Shown piece after piece: positions 48,421 to 58,881 of a DNA stretch of 64,000 nt. A program made the position numbers and the translations under genes. The notes under the pieces were generated by a model. That model saw nothing but the letters and a program-made list of their open reading frames with translations, did not search any database and was not told the DNA's origin. This DNA comes from Heterodera schachtii (lineage: Eukaryota; Nematoda; Chromadorea; Rhabditida; Heteroderidae), in assembly GCA_023374025.1 (NCBI GenBank), contig SIJG01000113.1:339294-403293 (forward strand), read 5' to 3'. Every line of letters begins with the position of its first letter. The first letter of the stretch is position 1.

Positions 48421-51400
48421 TTTAATTTTTATTTATCTCTTTTATTTTGTTTTCAACCGACAAACTTTTAATGGCAATGGGTTCGTTTGCGATTTCGCTA
48501 TTGTTATTAACTTAAAATGCCAGTTTCATGTTTTAAGTTATTAAACTATTTCTTCGTTGCAGGTGGTCTATTTTTTGTTTTTGTTATTCCTGAGTCCGTT
48601 GCACGTTTTAAAAAACAAGTTTTGTAAAATTTGAATTATAGCTTACTTGAAATAATTTTTAATATACATTTTAAATTTCTTTCTGTCTTTAATATTACTT
48701 ATTTCTATATAAATATTATAGTTAAAAAAGTTGTTTGAATAATATTTATAGAAAAATAATTTCTTGCAAGGTTTACATTATTTAGTTTTGGTTTTATTTT
48801 AATAATTTTCTTACTTTATGAGCAATGATTATATACTAAATTTAGTTTTTTATTTGATAATTTTTATTTAACTTTTTTTACTTGTTTCTTTAGAATAAGA
48901 ATAATTCTTATTTTTTAATCATTATTAATAGATAAAAAAATAATTTTTTTTTTGCCATTTGTTCATAACCGTAATTTAAGTAATGAATATTTAATAAATT
49001 TCTAAAAATTGTTTAGATATTATTAAATAAAACTTAAGCATTAATCTATTATTTTTTATCTGAAACATATACATTTTGTTTCGAATTCATAAGTTTTCGT
49101 ATTTTTTTTTGTTTATTTTCATGTATGCTTTTAATTTTGATTAATCTTTCTGATTTTTATAAAATCTCGACTGAGCGAGCCGTTGGATGATTGTAAGATA
49201 TAATAATTGATTGCTTTAAGTATCTTTCAATATAATTTAATATTTTCGAAATGGGTTTTTTAATAGGTTCATAAGATTAAAGTAAATGAATAATATTTTA
49301 TTATTCTTTAATCTATAGATAAAAAGACAACTACTTGCCAGGTGCGTTGTGTATTATTGGTCGGTCTCGCGCGACCCAAATTGATTGGTCGTTAAATCTT
49401 TTTTTAATCTTCTAAAATGTATTATTGTTTATTCTTTTTTAAACTGCGGTTTTTTCTTAAATTATCAAGAATATAAAAGAAATAAAAATTTGCTCTTTTT
49501 CAATAAATGAAGTTTCTATGATTCGAACGGAAATTTTTTTTTAATAACAGAAATAAAGGCTTGCTTTAATTACAAAGCTAGCCAATCAGTTTATAAATCT
49601 CTGTTTAAAATTATTATTAAAATTTATTTTAAAAAGTGTATTTATGTATTTAAATGCTTTGAAGATTATTTAATTTAGATATTTTAAATTATAAGTGCCG
49701 CGAAATTAATTCATTCATGTACCCAGTTGCATTATATTTTAAATTTTTTTAAAATTTCCACGTAATGTCGCGCCTTTCTGTTTTAAGTCGTAGTTTTTCA
49801 CTTTTTTTTATTAATTTGTTCTCTATCAACAGTTATTTTGATTATTTTTAAAATTTATAATATACTTACGGGTCTATTTTTTTCGTTAGTCAAATATTAA
49901 TAATAATTTTTTAATTATAATTTTCAGATGTGTGTTGAGTCCGTTAAATCCTTATTTTTAAAAGTCAACGAAAATTTTATTTTTGTTTGAATTTTTTTTT
50001 TGTATTTGTTATGAGCAACATAAATAATAAATAAAGTAATTTAAATATCTTTTTAAATTTTAAAACAATTAATTTGAAAAAATGGCAGCGTCTCATTTTT
50101 ATATTGTTTTGCGTGGATAAATATTTTTTAAATATTAATTGTTTTTATGGGTTAAATAAATGTATATTTTAACTATTCTCTTGATAAGGACATCCGTTTT
50201 AATTATCTCGGTGCGAAAAGGTAGTTTTTAAAGTATTTTATTTTATGCTAATAAAGTTTATTACCTCAAGGCTCCTTTACTTGCGCGGAACCGATTCTTC
50301 TTCATCATATTTTTTCTTAATAAAATAGATGATATATATCGGTCCGACAATTATTATTTAAAATTTTCATTTAATTTATACCTAACCCAATTAAATATTT
50401 ATAAATCTTTATATATTAAATTATTTATTTTTTTACTTTTCTTGTTAATTTTTCGGTTGTACAACTCATGATTTGAGAAGTGTATTGATGTTTATGCAAT
50501 TCATTTATTTTTCATTTTATTAAAATTAATTCAATTTCTTATGAAATAAATTTTTGAGTTTATAGTATTATACTTAAAGCTCTTAAATATTATATATTAT
50601 TTCAAAAAGAATTTAGTTGACTAATTATTTTGATTTATATTGTTTTCTTTAATGTTGATTAACTTTATAAAAATCTTTTTATTGTCTTCCATTAAATCCA
50701 TTTAAGTTTCATTAATTTCTATAATTTAAGGCTCATGCTTATCCACCCAATCATAGATTCTCTGTAGAGTCCTTTCTTAGTTATTTTCTGGTTATTTTCT
50801 TATACTGCTTCTTATTTAAATAATAGTGTTTGTTTTTATTGTATAATTTGTAAAAACATGAAATATTTTATTCCACCTTGCCTCAACTTTCAATATTCTG
50901 TCCTCTCTCATATTTCCGTCATTCATTATTTATTTCGTCAATTTTAAAAGTATCCGGTGCAGCTGACACCGGTGCAACTGGCATTTATGCAATTTAATCT
51001 CTATTTTTAGTTTTTTTATTGATTATTTATTTTCAGAAGTTTCTTAAAATGTTAAATTACTAAATTTTAAAAACAATTTTCATCTTTTTGTGCATAAATA
51101 AAAGATACAAGTTACTTGTTTTTACTATTGAAGAGGAAATGATCTATGAGTGGATCATATTCAATTTCGTGAAAAATTACAAAAATATTTAGTAATGGAT
51201 CAAATCCATATATTTTTTATTTTAAAATCTTTCTTTATTATAATTTGCTTTTAGATTCTTTTTTTATTAATAATGTGCTATTTCATAAGATTTAATTTCA
51301 TTTAACTGATTTATTCTTAAAAAGAATTATTTTTTTCAGTCAATTTAAATTTATTAATTACAAATAATAATAGGAATCAAAACCAAAAAATGAACACATG

Positions 51401-52286
51401 TAACCGAGGTGAATTTCAATGCTTAAAGGTGATTTCTCCAGAATATACAATTTAAAATTTAATTTTTAAGAGTAATTTTTTTTGCCAGTTTCTCGAAATG
51501 ATTTAAAATGTTGATTTAAATATATTTTTTGCATTTGTAAAATAGAATATAATTTTCATGTAAAATAAAAATGAACTTATATACTTTAACGGGATTTTAA
51601 TTCTTTTTTATATTTTAAATATTTCTTTATTTTTGAATTTTTAAACGATTTTATTCATATGAAATTTTTTAAATATATAAAATTTTGCTCTAAAAAATAT
51701 TTTTTTTAATTTTTTCCTATATCTTTTTTCATTATTATCTATCTATCTGGTCGTTTTAAATTCATACTTGTTAGTCGCACTAACTTTCTCGTTATTTAAA
51801 TCACAAAGTGTTTTGACTTTGTTGGGCCAATTCTGATTTTACCTTTGATTCTTTTTATTTTTAAATTTAAATTTGTACTAATTCTACATGTTGTTTAGAT
51901 ATTAAATTTTTTAAAATTATTTTAATTTTATGAGAAAAAATTATTTATAATTTATTTTTAAATTAATTTTTTCATTTTTAATTTTTTTGACCTCGTCATT
52001 TTTTAAGATTAATATAAAACATGTATTTCTTTTTCAATCATTTTATTTTTTTCATACCTATTAATTTGATTTTTTATATTAATTTATAAATTAACAACTA
52101 ATTAAAAAATAATAATCATTATTTCATTTAACTCATCAGAACAAAAAATTGAGTTTTATTTATTCATGTGCTTAATACTTTTTATATATATTTGTTAATA
52201 CAAAATTTAATTGTTTTAAATCTTTTTTTTATAATGGTTTAGAAAAACGCATAAAAATATTATTTATCTTTTCGTATTTACTATTA
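48421..52286. other. AT-rich region without recognised features
   Basis: No gene, RNA or element end is recognised. An ACCGACAAACTTTTAATGG island near 48456 is shared with 32100 and 33470. A short patch at 49335-49390 (GGTCGGTCTCGCGCGACCC) is GC-rich and partly palindromic. The rest is low-complexity. Confidence 0.5.
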
Positions 52287-52365
52287 TGTCACTTTTTTGG
52301 CACTTTTTCGTCACTATTTTAGTTAACTATTTTGGGATTTTTCGTCACTAAAAGTCGCGGCCCTA
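52287..52365. mobile_element. Solo right end of the TAGGGTCGCGA MITE family
   Basis: Reverse-complemented, it starts TAGGGCCGCGACTTTTAGTG and continues GACGAAAAATCCCAAAATAG, matching the right end of 18474-18769 over about 75 bp. No left end is seen upstream, so this is a truncated copy. Confidence 0.65.
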
Positions 52366-53379
52366 CTTATTAATAAAATTATTAATAAAAAATTTTAAAA
52401 AATGCCAATTTTAAATATTGAGTATTTAAAATGAGAGTTTTCACAATATTTAAATATTACAAATAATGTTGTCAAAAAATAATATCGAGAACAATTTTTT
52501 ACTTCGAGTTTAAACTAGTGTCCCAAAAAAATCTTACAACAAAACGTGCGAGGGAACAAGTTAAAGCTAAAAAATATATTTTATATGTAATATGCATCAA
52601 TTGAATAAATCGGAAAATTTGGTCGAAAAAATCCATATTAGGGTTACAAATTTTTTAAACTTTAAATTAATTTTATATTTTTTTTGTTTCAATGTTCATA
52701 TAAAAATTTGCAAAAAATTTCATAATATTGAAAGGGTTAAACGAGTAAAATTTGTCAAAATATGAAGCAGACAAAATATTGCAACACATAACGGATATTT
52801 AAATATTGATAATTGCAAAATTAAAAAATTATAATTATTCAAATATTAATGATTTTAATTGAAAAATGTTTAAAATTGTAATATTTTAATGCTTTTGCGA
52901 GTTAATTGGAATTTGTTTTTAATTGATTCTGTTTTAATTGTTTGTAAATGACCTATGCTGAAGAATTTGGATAAGATATGAAAAATATTGAAAAAGAATT
53001 TGTACAAATTGCAAAAGATGAAAAAGTAAAGCAAAATAAACGAACATTTTGTGGGACTGTGAAAGAGAGAAAACACAGCACTATGAAATAAACAGGGCTG
53101 TAAGTGTTCTGGTCGGAAAATTTTTTAAAACGCACTTTAATAACAGATTTTTTTTTCAATTTTCCATTATAATTTATCTTTTGGCCCCATTTCTTTATAA
53201 ATGAGTCAGAAAACATTCATTTTGTAAAAACTCAAAGAAATTATAAAGCACTTTGCCAAAAAATTGGCGACACTAATTTGAATATTGGAGAAGTCGCCAA
53301 AGAAAACGCTTCAGCTTGATGAATTTTATAAATTGAAACTCTCGAAAATATGTATCAAATGGCCCAAAGCCAAAAAATT
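52366..53379. other. AT-rich non-coding spacer
   Basis: No supported gene. Minus-strand frames at 52870-53216 are short, overlap one another and have chance-like composition. Toward the right the + strand becomes A-rich. Confidence 0.5.
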
Positions 53380-53387
53380 GATTATGC
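53380..53387. repeat. Target-site duplication, left (GATTATGC)
   Basis: Perfect 8-bp match to 57466-57473. Extending one base outward gives T against C, so the original duplication may have been 9 bp. Confidence 0.85.
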
Positions 53388-53762
53388 CGTGGTGAGTCGA
53401 AGTGTCAAAAGTATCGATGTGGCGAAGTGTCAAAGGTATCGATGAGGGCGAAGTGTCAAAAGTATCGATGTGGGCGAAGTGTCAAAAGTATCGATGTGGG
53501 CGAAGTGTCAAAAGTATCGATGTGGGCGAAGTGTCAAAAGTATCGATGTGGGTGATCAGAAGTAGCGGGTCATTTCAGTACGGAAAATTATATTAATAAA
53601 TAAATTTAATTGTTTAAATCTATTATTTTTAAATATTTTTCAAATATTATTTGCAGCAAAAAATCCATCAATATATCTTACCCGTCAATGCATTGCACTT
53701 TTATTATTCACAATTGTATTTTTATATATTTTATAATTTAAGCATAAGCTTTTTTGCCATGT
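53388..53762 (+). repeat. MULE terminal inverted repeat, left
   Basis: 375 bp, nearly identical to the inverse of 57078-57465. Differences are a few bases at the extreme end, one T indel in a T run, and a 13-bp insertion near the inner boundary of the right arm. The outer third is the 26-bp tandem array, the inner two-thirds are unique AT-rich sequence ending TTTTTTGCCATGT. Confidence 0.93.
53398..53552 (+). repeat. Six 26-bp tandem repeats in left TIR
   Basis: Unit contains GTGTCAAAAGTATCGATG followed by TGGGCGAA. Copy 1 is 25 bp; copy 2 is a variant with AAAGGTATCGATGAGG; copies 3-6 are uniform. They are likely transposase binding sites, by analogy with subterminal repeats of other DNA transposons. 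The reading frame across them is an artefact. Confidence 0.9.
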
Positions 53763-53945
53763 CAGCCGACCAGTCTTAACGAGTTATTGCACTTTATTAT
53801 TATTCGATTAAGACACGTAGCATAACCCAGTCAAAATAATATTTTTTGCCTTCTCATAATAAAGCAAATTATTTTTCCGAAGGTATTTTACTTCTAATTT
53901 TCTCTTAATTTTTTTGCCTATTTAAATTTTAAAACGATTTTAGAA
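53763..53945 (+). promoter_or_regulatory. Probable promoter / 5' untranslated region of the MULE gene
   Basis: Unique sequence between the left TIR and the first ATG. A TTTTAG directly before AAATG (53938-53943) looks like a splice acceptor, so an upstream non-coding or short coding exon is possible. No core promoter element is recognised. Confidence 0.35.
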
Positions 53946-56900
53946 ATGAAAATTTTACTTTTAACTTTATTTACTATCCTTTGCTTTATTGACTTATCGT
54001 CAAACCATAAGTCGAAATTCGAGGACTTTCTTAAAAATCAAGAAGCAATGAATCTGATCAAAAGTTACAAGGAAAATCAGATCAAAAGTATTAAGGAACT
54101 ACATGTTGAGCTAACAAAAAGAGGGATTCAATTGGGAATATGCACTTTAAAAAGATATCTGGGTAAAATCAAGAGCATTATCCCCGATACATCAAACGAA
54201 AGCCCTGGATTAGAAATGAAAATTGAAAAATGTCTTTCTCGTGATCTATCAAATACTATCTATTTAATCGGAAGTGAGAACAATTGGCGAAAATACAGAA
54301 TGATGAATGAAAACATAACAGATTTATACATTGCATGCACAAAATGTTATGCGTTACAAAACAAAGAAAAAAGGCTTAGGCCAATTATTGCAAGAGCAAT
54401 TATTCGTGGAGGAGAAAAATTGGTCATCACCCAGGCAGAGCATAACCCCAAATGTGAAGCAGAAACAATGGAAGTGATAAAAGCTGAACAAGTGGATAGA
54501 AAACAAAGAAAAGAAATCTTTAAATGTAATAGCGATGTAAAGACAATCTGGAGACAAGGCCTTGAAAAAGTTAGGGAAGAAGATGCTCAAGAAGATGTTG
54601 ATTCTTTGGCTGAAAACTCCTTGACTAACCACTATCCATCATGGATAGAAATTAGAAGATCTTATAATAGAAGACGTCAGCAAGCACACGGATCAGAAGC
54701 AGCAGACCCATTTGATGTACCTCCAAGGCTTCAATTAACAAAATTTGGGGCCATCAAACTAATTATGGGGAAAAAAATTGCAGGAAGTGAATGGATGATC
54801 TATAAAAATCAAGAAACAGGTGTTATGATTTTCGCTTCTCAAACTCAATTAGACGCTGTAAGAAATTGTAGGATAATGGTCGCGGATGCGACTTTTGAAC
54901 TAGCACCAAAAGGCTTTCGTCAGATTTGGCTCATACACGGCTTGGTATGTTAAATTAATATATTCTTTATATTTTTTTATTTAGTATAAAACAAATGACG
55001 GTGCTGAATGGGTTGTCCTTGCATTCGCATTAATGAGAATTAAAGATCAACTTTCATATGAAACTGTTTTAAATGAACTTCATCGCAAATGGGGAACTGA
55101 AACAGTTAAAGCAATCGAGAGAATTCATGTAGATTACGAGCGGGCAGAAATCAATGCATTTAATAAAATATTTGGAGAAAAAAAGTATTTGGTTGCCTTG
55201 TTCATTTCATTCGTGCAACGTTGCGTCATATTCAAACCGAACTGCCGCAGTTATGGAAAGAATATATTCATCAAAAAAAGAAAGTGGTCCTGTTTGGAAG
55301 CACATTCGAAAACTCCTGGCTTTGCCTACAATACCCAAAAACAATGTAGTTCGTATATGGCCACATTTAAAAGCATTTGAAGTTGAAGGAAATATAAATG
55401 AAAATCTTAAAGAATTTCACCGGTACTATGAAAGAGAATGGATAAGAAAGCTTGAAAGTGGAAATTTGTGGAATTTTTATAATTTAGCCAGAACAAGAAA
55501 TACTAACCCAGCAGAAGCGTGGCATTCAGCTATAAAAAGGTTTATTGAACGCTTATGATACACAGAAAAGTTTGTTTAAGAGATCGAAATAGTGTCCGCC
55601 ATGCTTCTCTTGGAGTTTTTTTACATTTTTTTCAAACAGTGATGTCGGAAGTAGACGACAGAATTGTCAAATTAAAAAATGAAAAAACGAAACCAAGGCC
55701 CAGAGCTAAACTATATGAGACATTAGATGAAAATTTGTTAAAAACTTTAAACGAATATGAAGTAAGTAAATTCAGGAGTAGATTTGTTATTTTGATAAAT
55801 TTTTAAGACAGTTTTACCACAAATACAAAATGAAGATGATTTTACTCAAACAACTGAACATTTTTTAAACAGAATTTCTTTTCTTCTTTTACAAATGAAT
55901 GATTCTGGTACAAAAACCAAAAAGGATGCTCGGTTGGATGAGGTATAAAGAATGTAGGAGTTAATTAGTTTATTAATTAACATTTAGCGAAAAAGAAATT
56001 CATTTGAAATTCACACGGTTAATTCAAAAAAACCAAAAGAATCTGCAAAACTTAACCAAGATGAAATTGTTATTGAACCGAGTGAAGAAATTGTGCTCGA
56101 ACCAAACGAAGAGATTATTATTGAAAAAGAAGGGAAAATTTTGCTTGAACATGAAGAGGTTGTAATTCAAGGAGATGAGATTATAATTACTGAAAAAGAA
56201 ATAATAGTAAGCGAAAGTGGCGAATCTTTACCCAAATCAAAGGGTCATAAAGGAATGAAATTTCTCTTTAATCCGCCTACTGATTGCGAACGATATAACT
56301 TTTGTGAAGCATGGGATTATATATGTGAAGAACCTGAAAAGGACTTTTTAGCTCCATTTGAATTTGAAACTATCAATTATGGGCCAGGGATTGTGCAACC
56401 AATAGAAGGAGACGGAAATTGTGGGTTTCGAAGTATAAGTTGGGCTCTCACGGGGTCTGAAGTTAATCATGATGAGATTCGAAAGGATCTCATGGAGTAT
56501 CTTGAAGAAACGCTCTACCAATATTCATTAGAACCGATTGGGAACGATTGGTGGCGTAAGTTAGAAAAATTATGACCCTCTTTCATAAGTATTATTCAGA
56601 AATGTTTTTTGATCGGGTTGAAGATGCCCGAAAACATATAGAAATCAAAAAATCGCCGGCTAGAAGCGCAGCAGAAAATGATAAATGGATGAGTGAGCCC
56701 GATATGTTTATTGCAGCAAAAATGTTTAAAATAAATGTGATATCTTATAAACCCGCAGATAACCCAGACCACATTTGGCAAATATTTACGCCACAAATGC
56801 AAAATAGTGTAAGGTTATTTAGCATTGTTCTTTAGACTTTATTTATCATTTTAGCTTTTGAATCCGATCCAGGATCTCGAAGCACCATCTATCTTCATTT

Positions 56901-56965
56901 ATAATCAACTGGGTCATTTTGAAGTTATTATTCAGCCTGAACGTCTGTCCCACAAAAACGACTAA
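53946..56965 (+). CDS. MULE transposase-OTU protease fusion, seven exons
   Basis: Inferred exons: 53946-54944, 54985-55539, 55581-55761, 55808-55942, 55988-56555, 56600-56808, 56855-56965. All introns are GT-AG, 40-46 nt. They total 2758 nt, and the two frame changes in exon 2 make 2760, or 919 residues. Residues 30-75 resemble a helix-turn-helix. C131, C134, H166 and C170 form a C2HC finger. MULE catalytic D1 is in VADATF (codon 54885), D2 in VDYERAEINAF (codon 55132), then GCLVHF, then E in NPAEAWHS (codon 55514). An acidic Glu/Ile-rich linker leads to the OTU domain. The transposase would excise and insert the element; the role of the protease is unknown. The first 18 residues look like a signal peptide, odd for a transposase, so the true start may lie in an unseen upstream exon. 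Exon 2 changes frame at 55178-55185 and 55273-55280. Confidence 0.85.
54945..54984 (+). other. Intron 1 of the MULE gene
   Basis: 40 nt, GTATGT to TTTAG. Splicing joins IWLIHGL to YKTNDGAEWVV, restoring the conserved segment after D1. The other introns, supported by frame continuity, are 55540-55580 (joins AIKR to DRNSVRHASLGVFL), 55762-55807, 55943-55987, 56556-56599 and 56809-56854. Confidence 0.8.
55178..55185 (+). other. Frame change 1: A AAA AAG heptamer
   Basis: Zero-frame codons read GAA AAA AAG. The upstream frame carries VDYERAEINAF and the -1 frame downstream carries GCLVHF, both conserved MULE motifs. Either a base is missing from the A run (mutation or sequencing under-call of A8) or ribosomes shift -1 here. 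Confidence 0.75.
55273..55280 (+). other. Frame change 2: A AAA AAG heptamer
   Basis: Zero-frame codons CAA AAA AAG. The -1 frame then reads ESGPVWKHIRKLLALP and on to the catalytic Glu; the original frame stops within about 25 codons. Same motif, phase and direction as the first site, 95 bp upstream. Confidence 0.75.
56090..56235 (+). other. Acidic linker with imperfect repeats
   Basis: Encodes a run of related phrases such as EIVIEPSEEIVLEPNEEIII and HEEVVIQGDEIIITEKEIIV. Glu and Ile/Val alternate with a period of about 8-11 residues. It separates the transposase and OTU domains and is probably a flexible spacer or an interaction region. Confidence 0.7.
56395..56965 (+). other. OTU-type cysteine protease domain
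   Basis: Starts at VQPIEGDGNCGFRSISWAL with catalytic Asp (codon 56411) and Cys (codon 56420), the OTU signature. It ends with NQLGHFEVIIQ holding the catalytic His (codon 56915). The domain spans three exons and all three catalytic residues are present. OTU proteins are deubiquitinases or related isopeptidases. Here it may protect the transposase from degradation, but that is inference. Confidence 0.88.
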
Positions 56966-57077
56966 CTCCATATTTTTATCACTTCACTATTTACATTTAT
57001 CTCAATTTTTTTTTAAATTTAAATTTAAATGATTCGAGTATAATATGGTGGGAAAACATTAGTATTAAGGTAGGCTT
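56966..57077 (+). other. 3' untranslated region of the MULE gene
   Basis: Unique sequence between the stop codon and the right TIR. No AATAAA precedes the TIR; polyadenylation may occur inside it, where AATAAATAAATTTA-like sequence occurs on the opposite strand. Confidence 0.35.
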
Positions 57078-57465
57078 ACATGGCAAAAAAGCTTATGCTT
57101 TCATTAAATGCTTAAATTATAAAATATATAAAAATACAATTGTGAATAATAAAAGTGCAATGCATTGACGGGTAAGATATATTGATGGATTTTTTGCTGC
57201 AAATAATATTTGAAAAATATTTAAAATAATAGATTTAAACAATTAAATTTATTTATTAATATAATTTTCCGTACTGAAATGACCCGCTACTTCTGATCAC
57301 CCACATCGATATTTTTGACACTTCGCCCACATCGATACTTTTGACACTTCGCCCACATCGATACTTTTGACACTTCGCCCACATCGATACTTTTGACACT
57401 TCGCCCTCATCGATACCTTTGACACTTCGCCCACATCGATACTTTTGACACTTCGTCACAACACC
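57078..57465 (-). repeat. MULE terminal inverted repeat, right
   Basis: 388 bp, inverse of 53388-53762, with a 13-bp insertion near 57100 relative to the left arm. Confidence 0.93.
57300..57455 (-). repeat. Six 26-bp tandem repeats in right TIR
   Basis: Exactly six units of 26 bp. As in the left arm, the second unit from the outside is the AAAGGTATCGATGAGG variant, so the two arms share unit order and not just unit sequence. The innermost unit has one extra change (AAAAATATCG). Confidence 0.9.
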
Positions 57466-57473
57466 GATTATGC
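57466..57473. repeat. Target-site duplication, right (GATTATGC)
   Basis: Perfect match to 53380-53387. Confidence 0.85.
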
Positions 57474-58659
57474 AGAGCAATAACAATTCAAAAATGATTA
57501 AAAAAGAATCTAAAATAATCTAAGCAAAATTGAAGCTTAAATAAAATTAAAAGAAAGAGATCACTATATGAAATTAAAACCTAAATTGGAAATGTATCTA
57601 AAATAAAAATATAAATTGATCAAAATAGATGTGTCCCTGTTTATGTATACTAAAATCAAAATTAAGAAAAAATAAAAATAAAAGACAACAACTAATTTTA
57701 TATTTGAAAAAAAGGAATAAAAATTGACATACAAATTAAATTAAATTTTCTAAATTTACATCCAAAGCTCAAATTTCACTCATGACATAAAACTTTAAAT
57801 TTTTTTTATATCGAAAAATAATGTTAAAAATCTATATACTTAGGCATTTCAGATAATTTAAACGAGCAAATTGTGTGATTTACATTTGAAATTTTGAAAA
57901 TAAAATGACATAAAAAATGAAGATGGAAGACAGTGAATATTGGGCCATATAAATTCAACTATGATTTCTCATGCTCAAAATTTTATTAAAATGTTAATTT
58001 CTGGTAAAAAACTAAAGATGATGATAATCATCGACAATATAAACATTAAAACTTTCACTCTTATTTTTTGCTTATTGAATAAATTTCTTTAAAGGAGATT
58101 TTTTTGAAAATTTAGTTGGCAACCCTGCATTTGTGCGTGTTTTGAGGGGCCAGGCCTTAAGAGTTTATTTCTAAAAATTTTGCTTATTTTGCCCGGCGTT
58201 TTTATTTTAAAAGAATTAAAAAAGTAATTTTTTGCCTAATAATAAGTACTGGTATTTTTGTTTTTACTTTTATAAATAACAAAAAAAAAAGTTTTCAAAA
58301 GGTAAACTATTTGTCAGGCAATTTAGTAACATTAGTTGAGAATTTTTCCTAAAATTATTAAAATAAAACAATCTTAGTGAACACAATAAGCCTATGTATT
58401 AATATTATACATCTTATTCTCCTGATATTCTGAATTGCTTTGCACAATTTCGAAAAAATTCTTCCCGTGGAAGATTCAAATTCTCAAAATTGAAGGTGAA
58501 CGCATCATTTAATGCCATATTTATTATACGGATTTATAGTAATTAAACATTTTTTCTGCAGTTTTTTGATGAGAAAGGCACGAAAAACCTTTTTTTTATT
58601 CCGAAAATCGATCATTCAGCGACACATTCGTCGCTCGGAATAACTACCTATTCGGACTT
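57474..58659. other. AT-rich non-coding spacer, A-rich on + strand
   Basis: No gene. TTGGCAACCCTG near 58118-58129 resembles a hAT CAGGG right end, but no left partner is seen. GGCACGAAAAACC near 58577 resembles phrases inside the TAGGGCTTGTAA MITEs. Confidence 0.45.
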
Positions 58660-58873
58660 GGTTCTTTTCCGTTTGGGGGCCCCAACATTTATTTAAATTA
58701 AAAAACCTCAACAAAAAGCGCGATGAATATTCAAAAACAGCGCTTCAGCTATTTGGGAGTCATAAAAGCAACAATTTGGGCCAAAATATAATCGAATGGA
58801 TTCGCATGGCGCGCGAGTTTTGGTGACGTTTTTAATTTAAATAAATGTTGGGGCCCCCAAACGGAAAAGTACC
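58660..58873. mobile_element. Short MITE with long near-perfect TIRs
   Basis: The 214-bp element has ends GGTTCTTTTCCGTTTGGGGG and GGTACTTTTCCGTTTGGGGG (inverted), extending about 45 bp inward. A perfect 8-bp duplication, TCGGACTT, lies at 58652-58659 and 58874-58881. Superfamily is uncertain: GG-starting ends and 8 bp fit MULE or hAT. The interior is richer in G and C (GCATGGCGCGCGAG). No coding capacity. Confidence 0.9.
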
Positions 58874-58881
58874 TCGGACTT

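Larger units (their letters stand above)
53388..57465 (+). mobile_element. Autonomous Mutator-like (MULE) transposon carrying an OTU protease
   Basis: The element is 4078 bp with long terminal inverted repeats, an 8-bp target duplication and one internal gene on the + strand. The gene codes for a MULE DDE transposase joined to an OTU cysteine protease domain. The ends read CGTGGTGAGTCGAAGTG (left) and GGTGTTGTGACGAAGTG (right, inverted), GGTG-like as in the MULE-like MITEs of this window. The near identity of the arms and the still readable duplication imply a fairly recent insertion. The gene is complete apart from two single-base frame changes at A7 tracts. Confidence 0.93.

Noticed and set aside
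53398..53552. CRISPR-like array
   Set aside because: Direct repeats are contiguous without spacers, lie in a TIR, and the genome is eukaryotic.
53402..53596. Frame repeating VSKVSMW (and its copy at 57256-57486)
   Set aside because: Translation of the 26-bp TIR repeat on each arm, not a gene.
54354..54632. Minus-strand frame of 92 codons (and 56596-56802)
   Set aside because: Antisense shadows of the MULE gene exons.
55185..55252. Possible intron GTATTTGG...CCGCAG explaining the first frame change
   Set aside because: It would remove GCLVHF, a conserved MULE motif, so a frame change at the A7 tract is preferred.
58118..58129. Right end of another hAT-like element (GGCAACCCTG)
   Set aside because: No inverted partner or target duplication found upstream.
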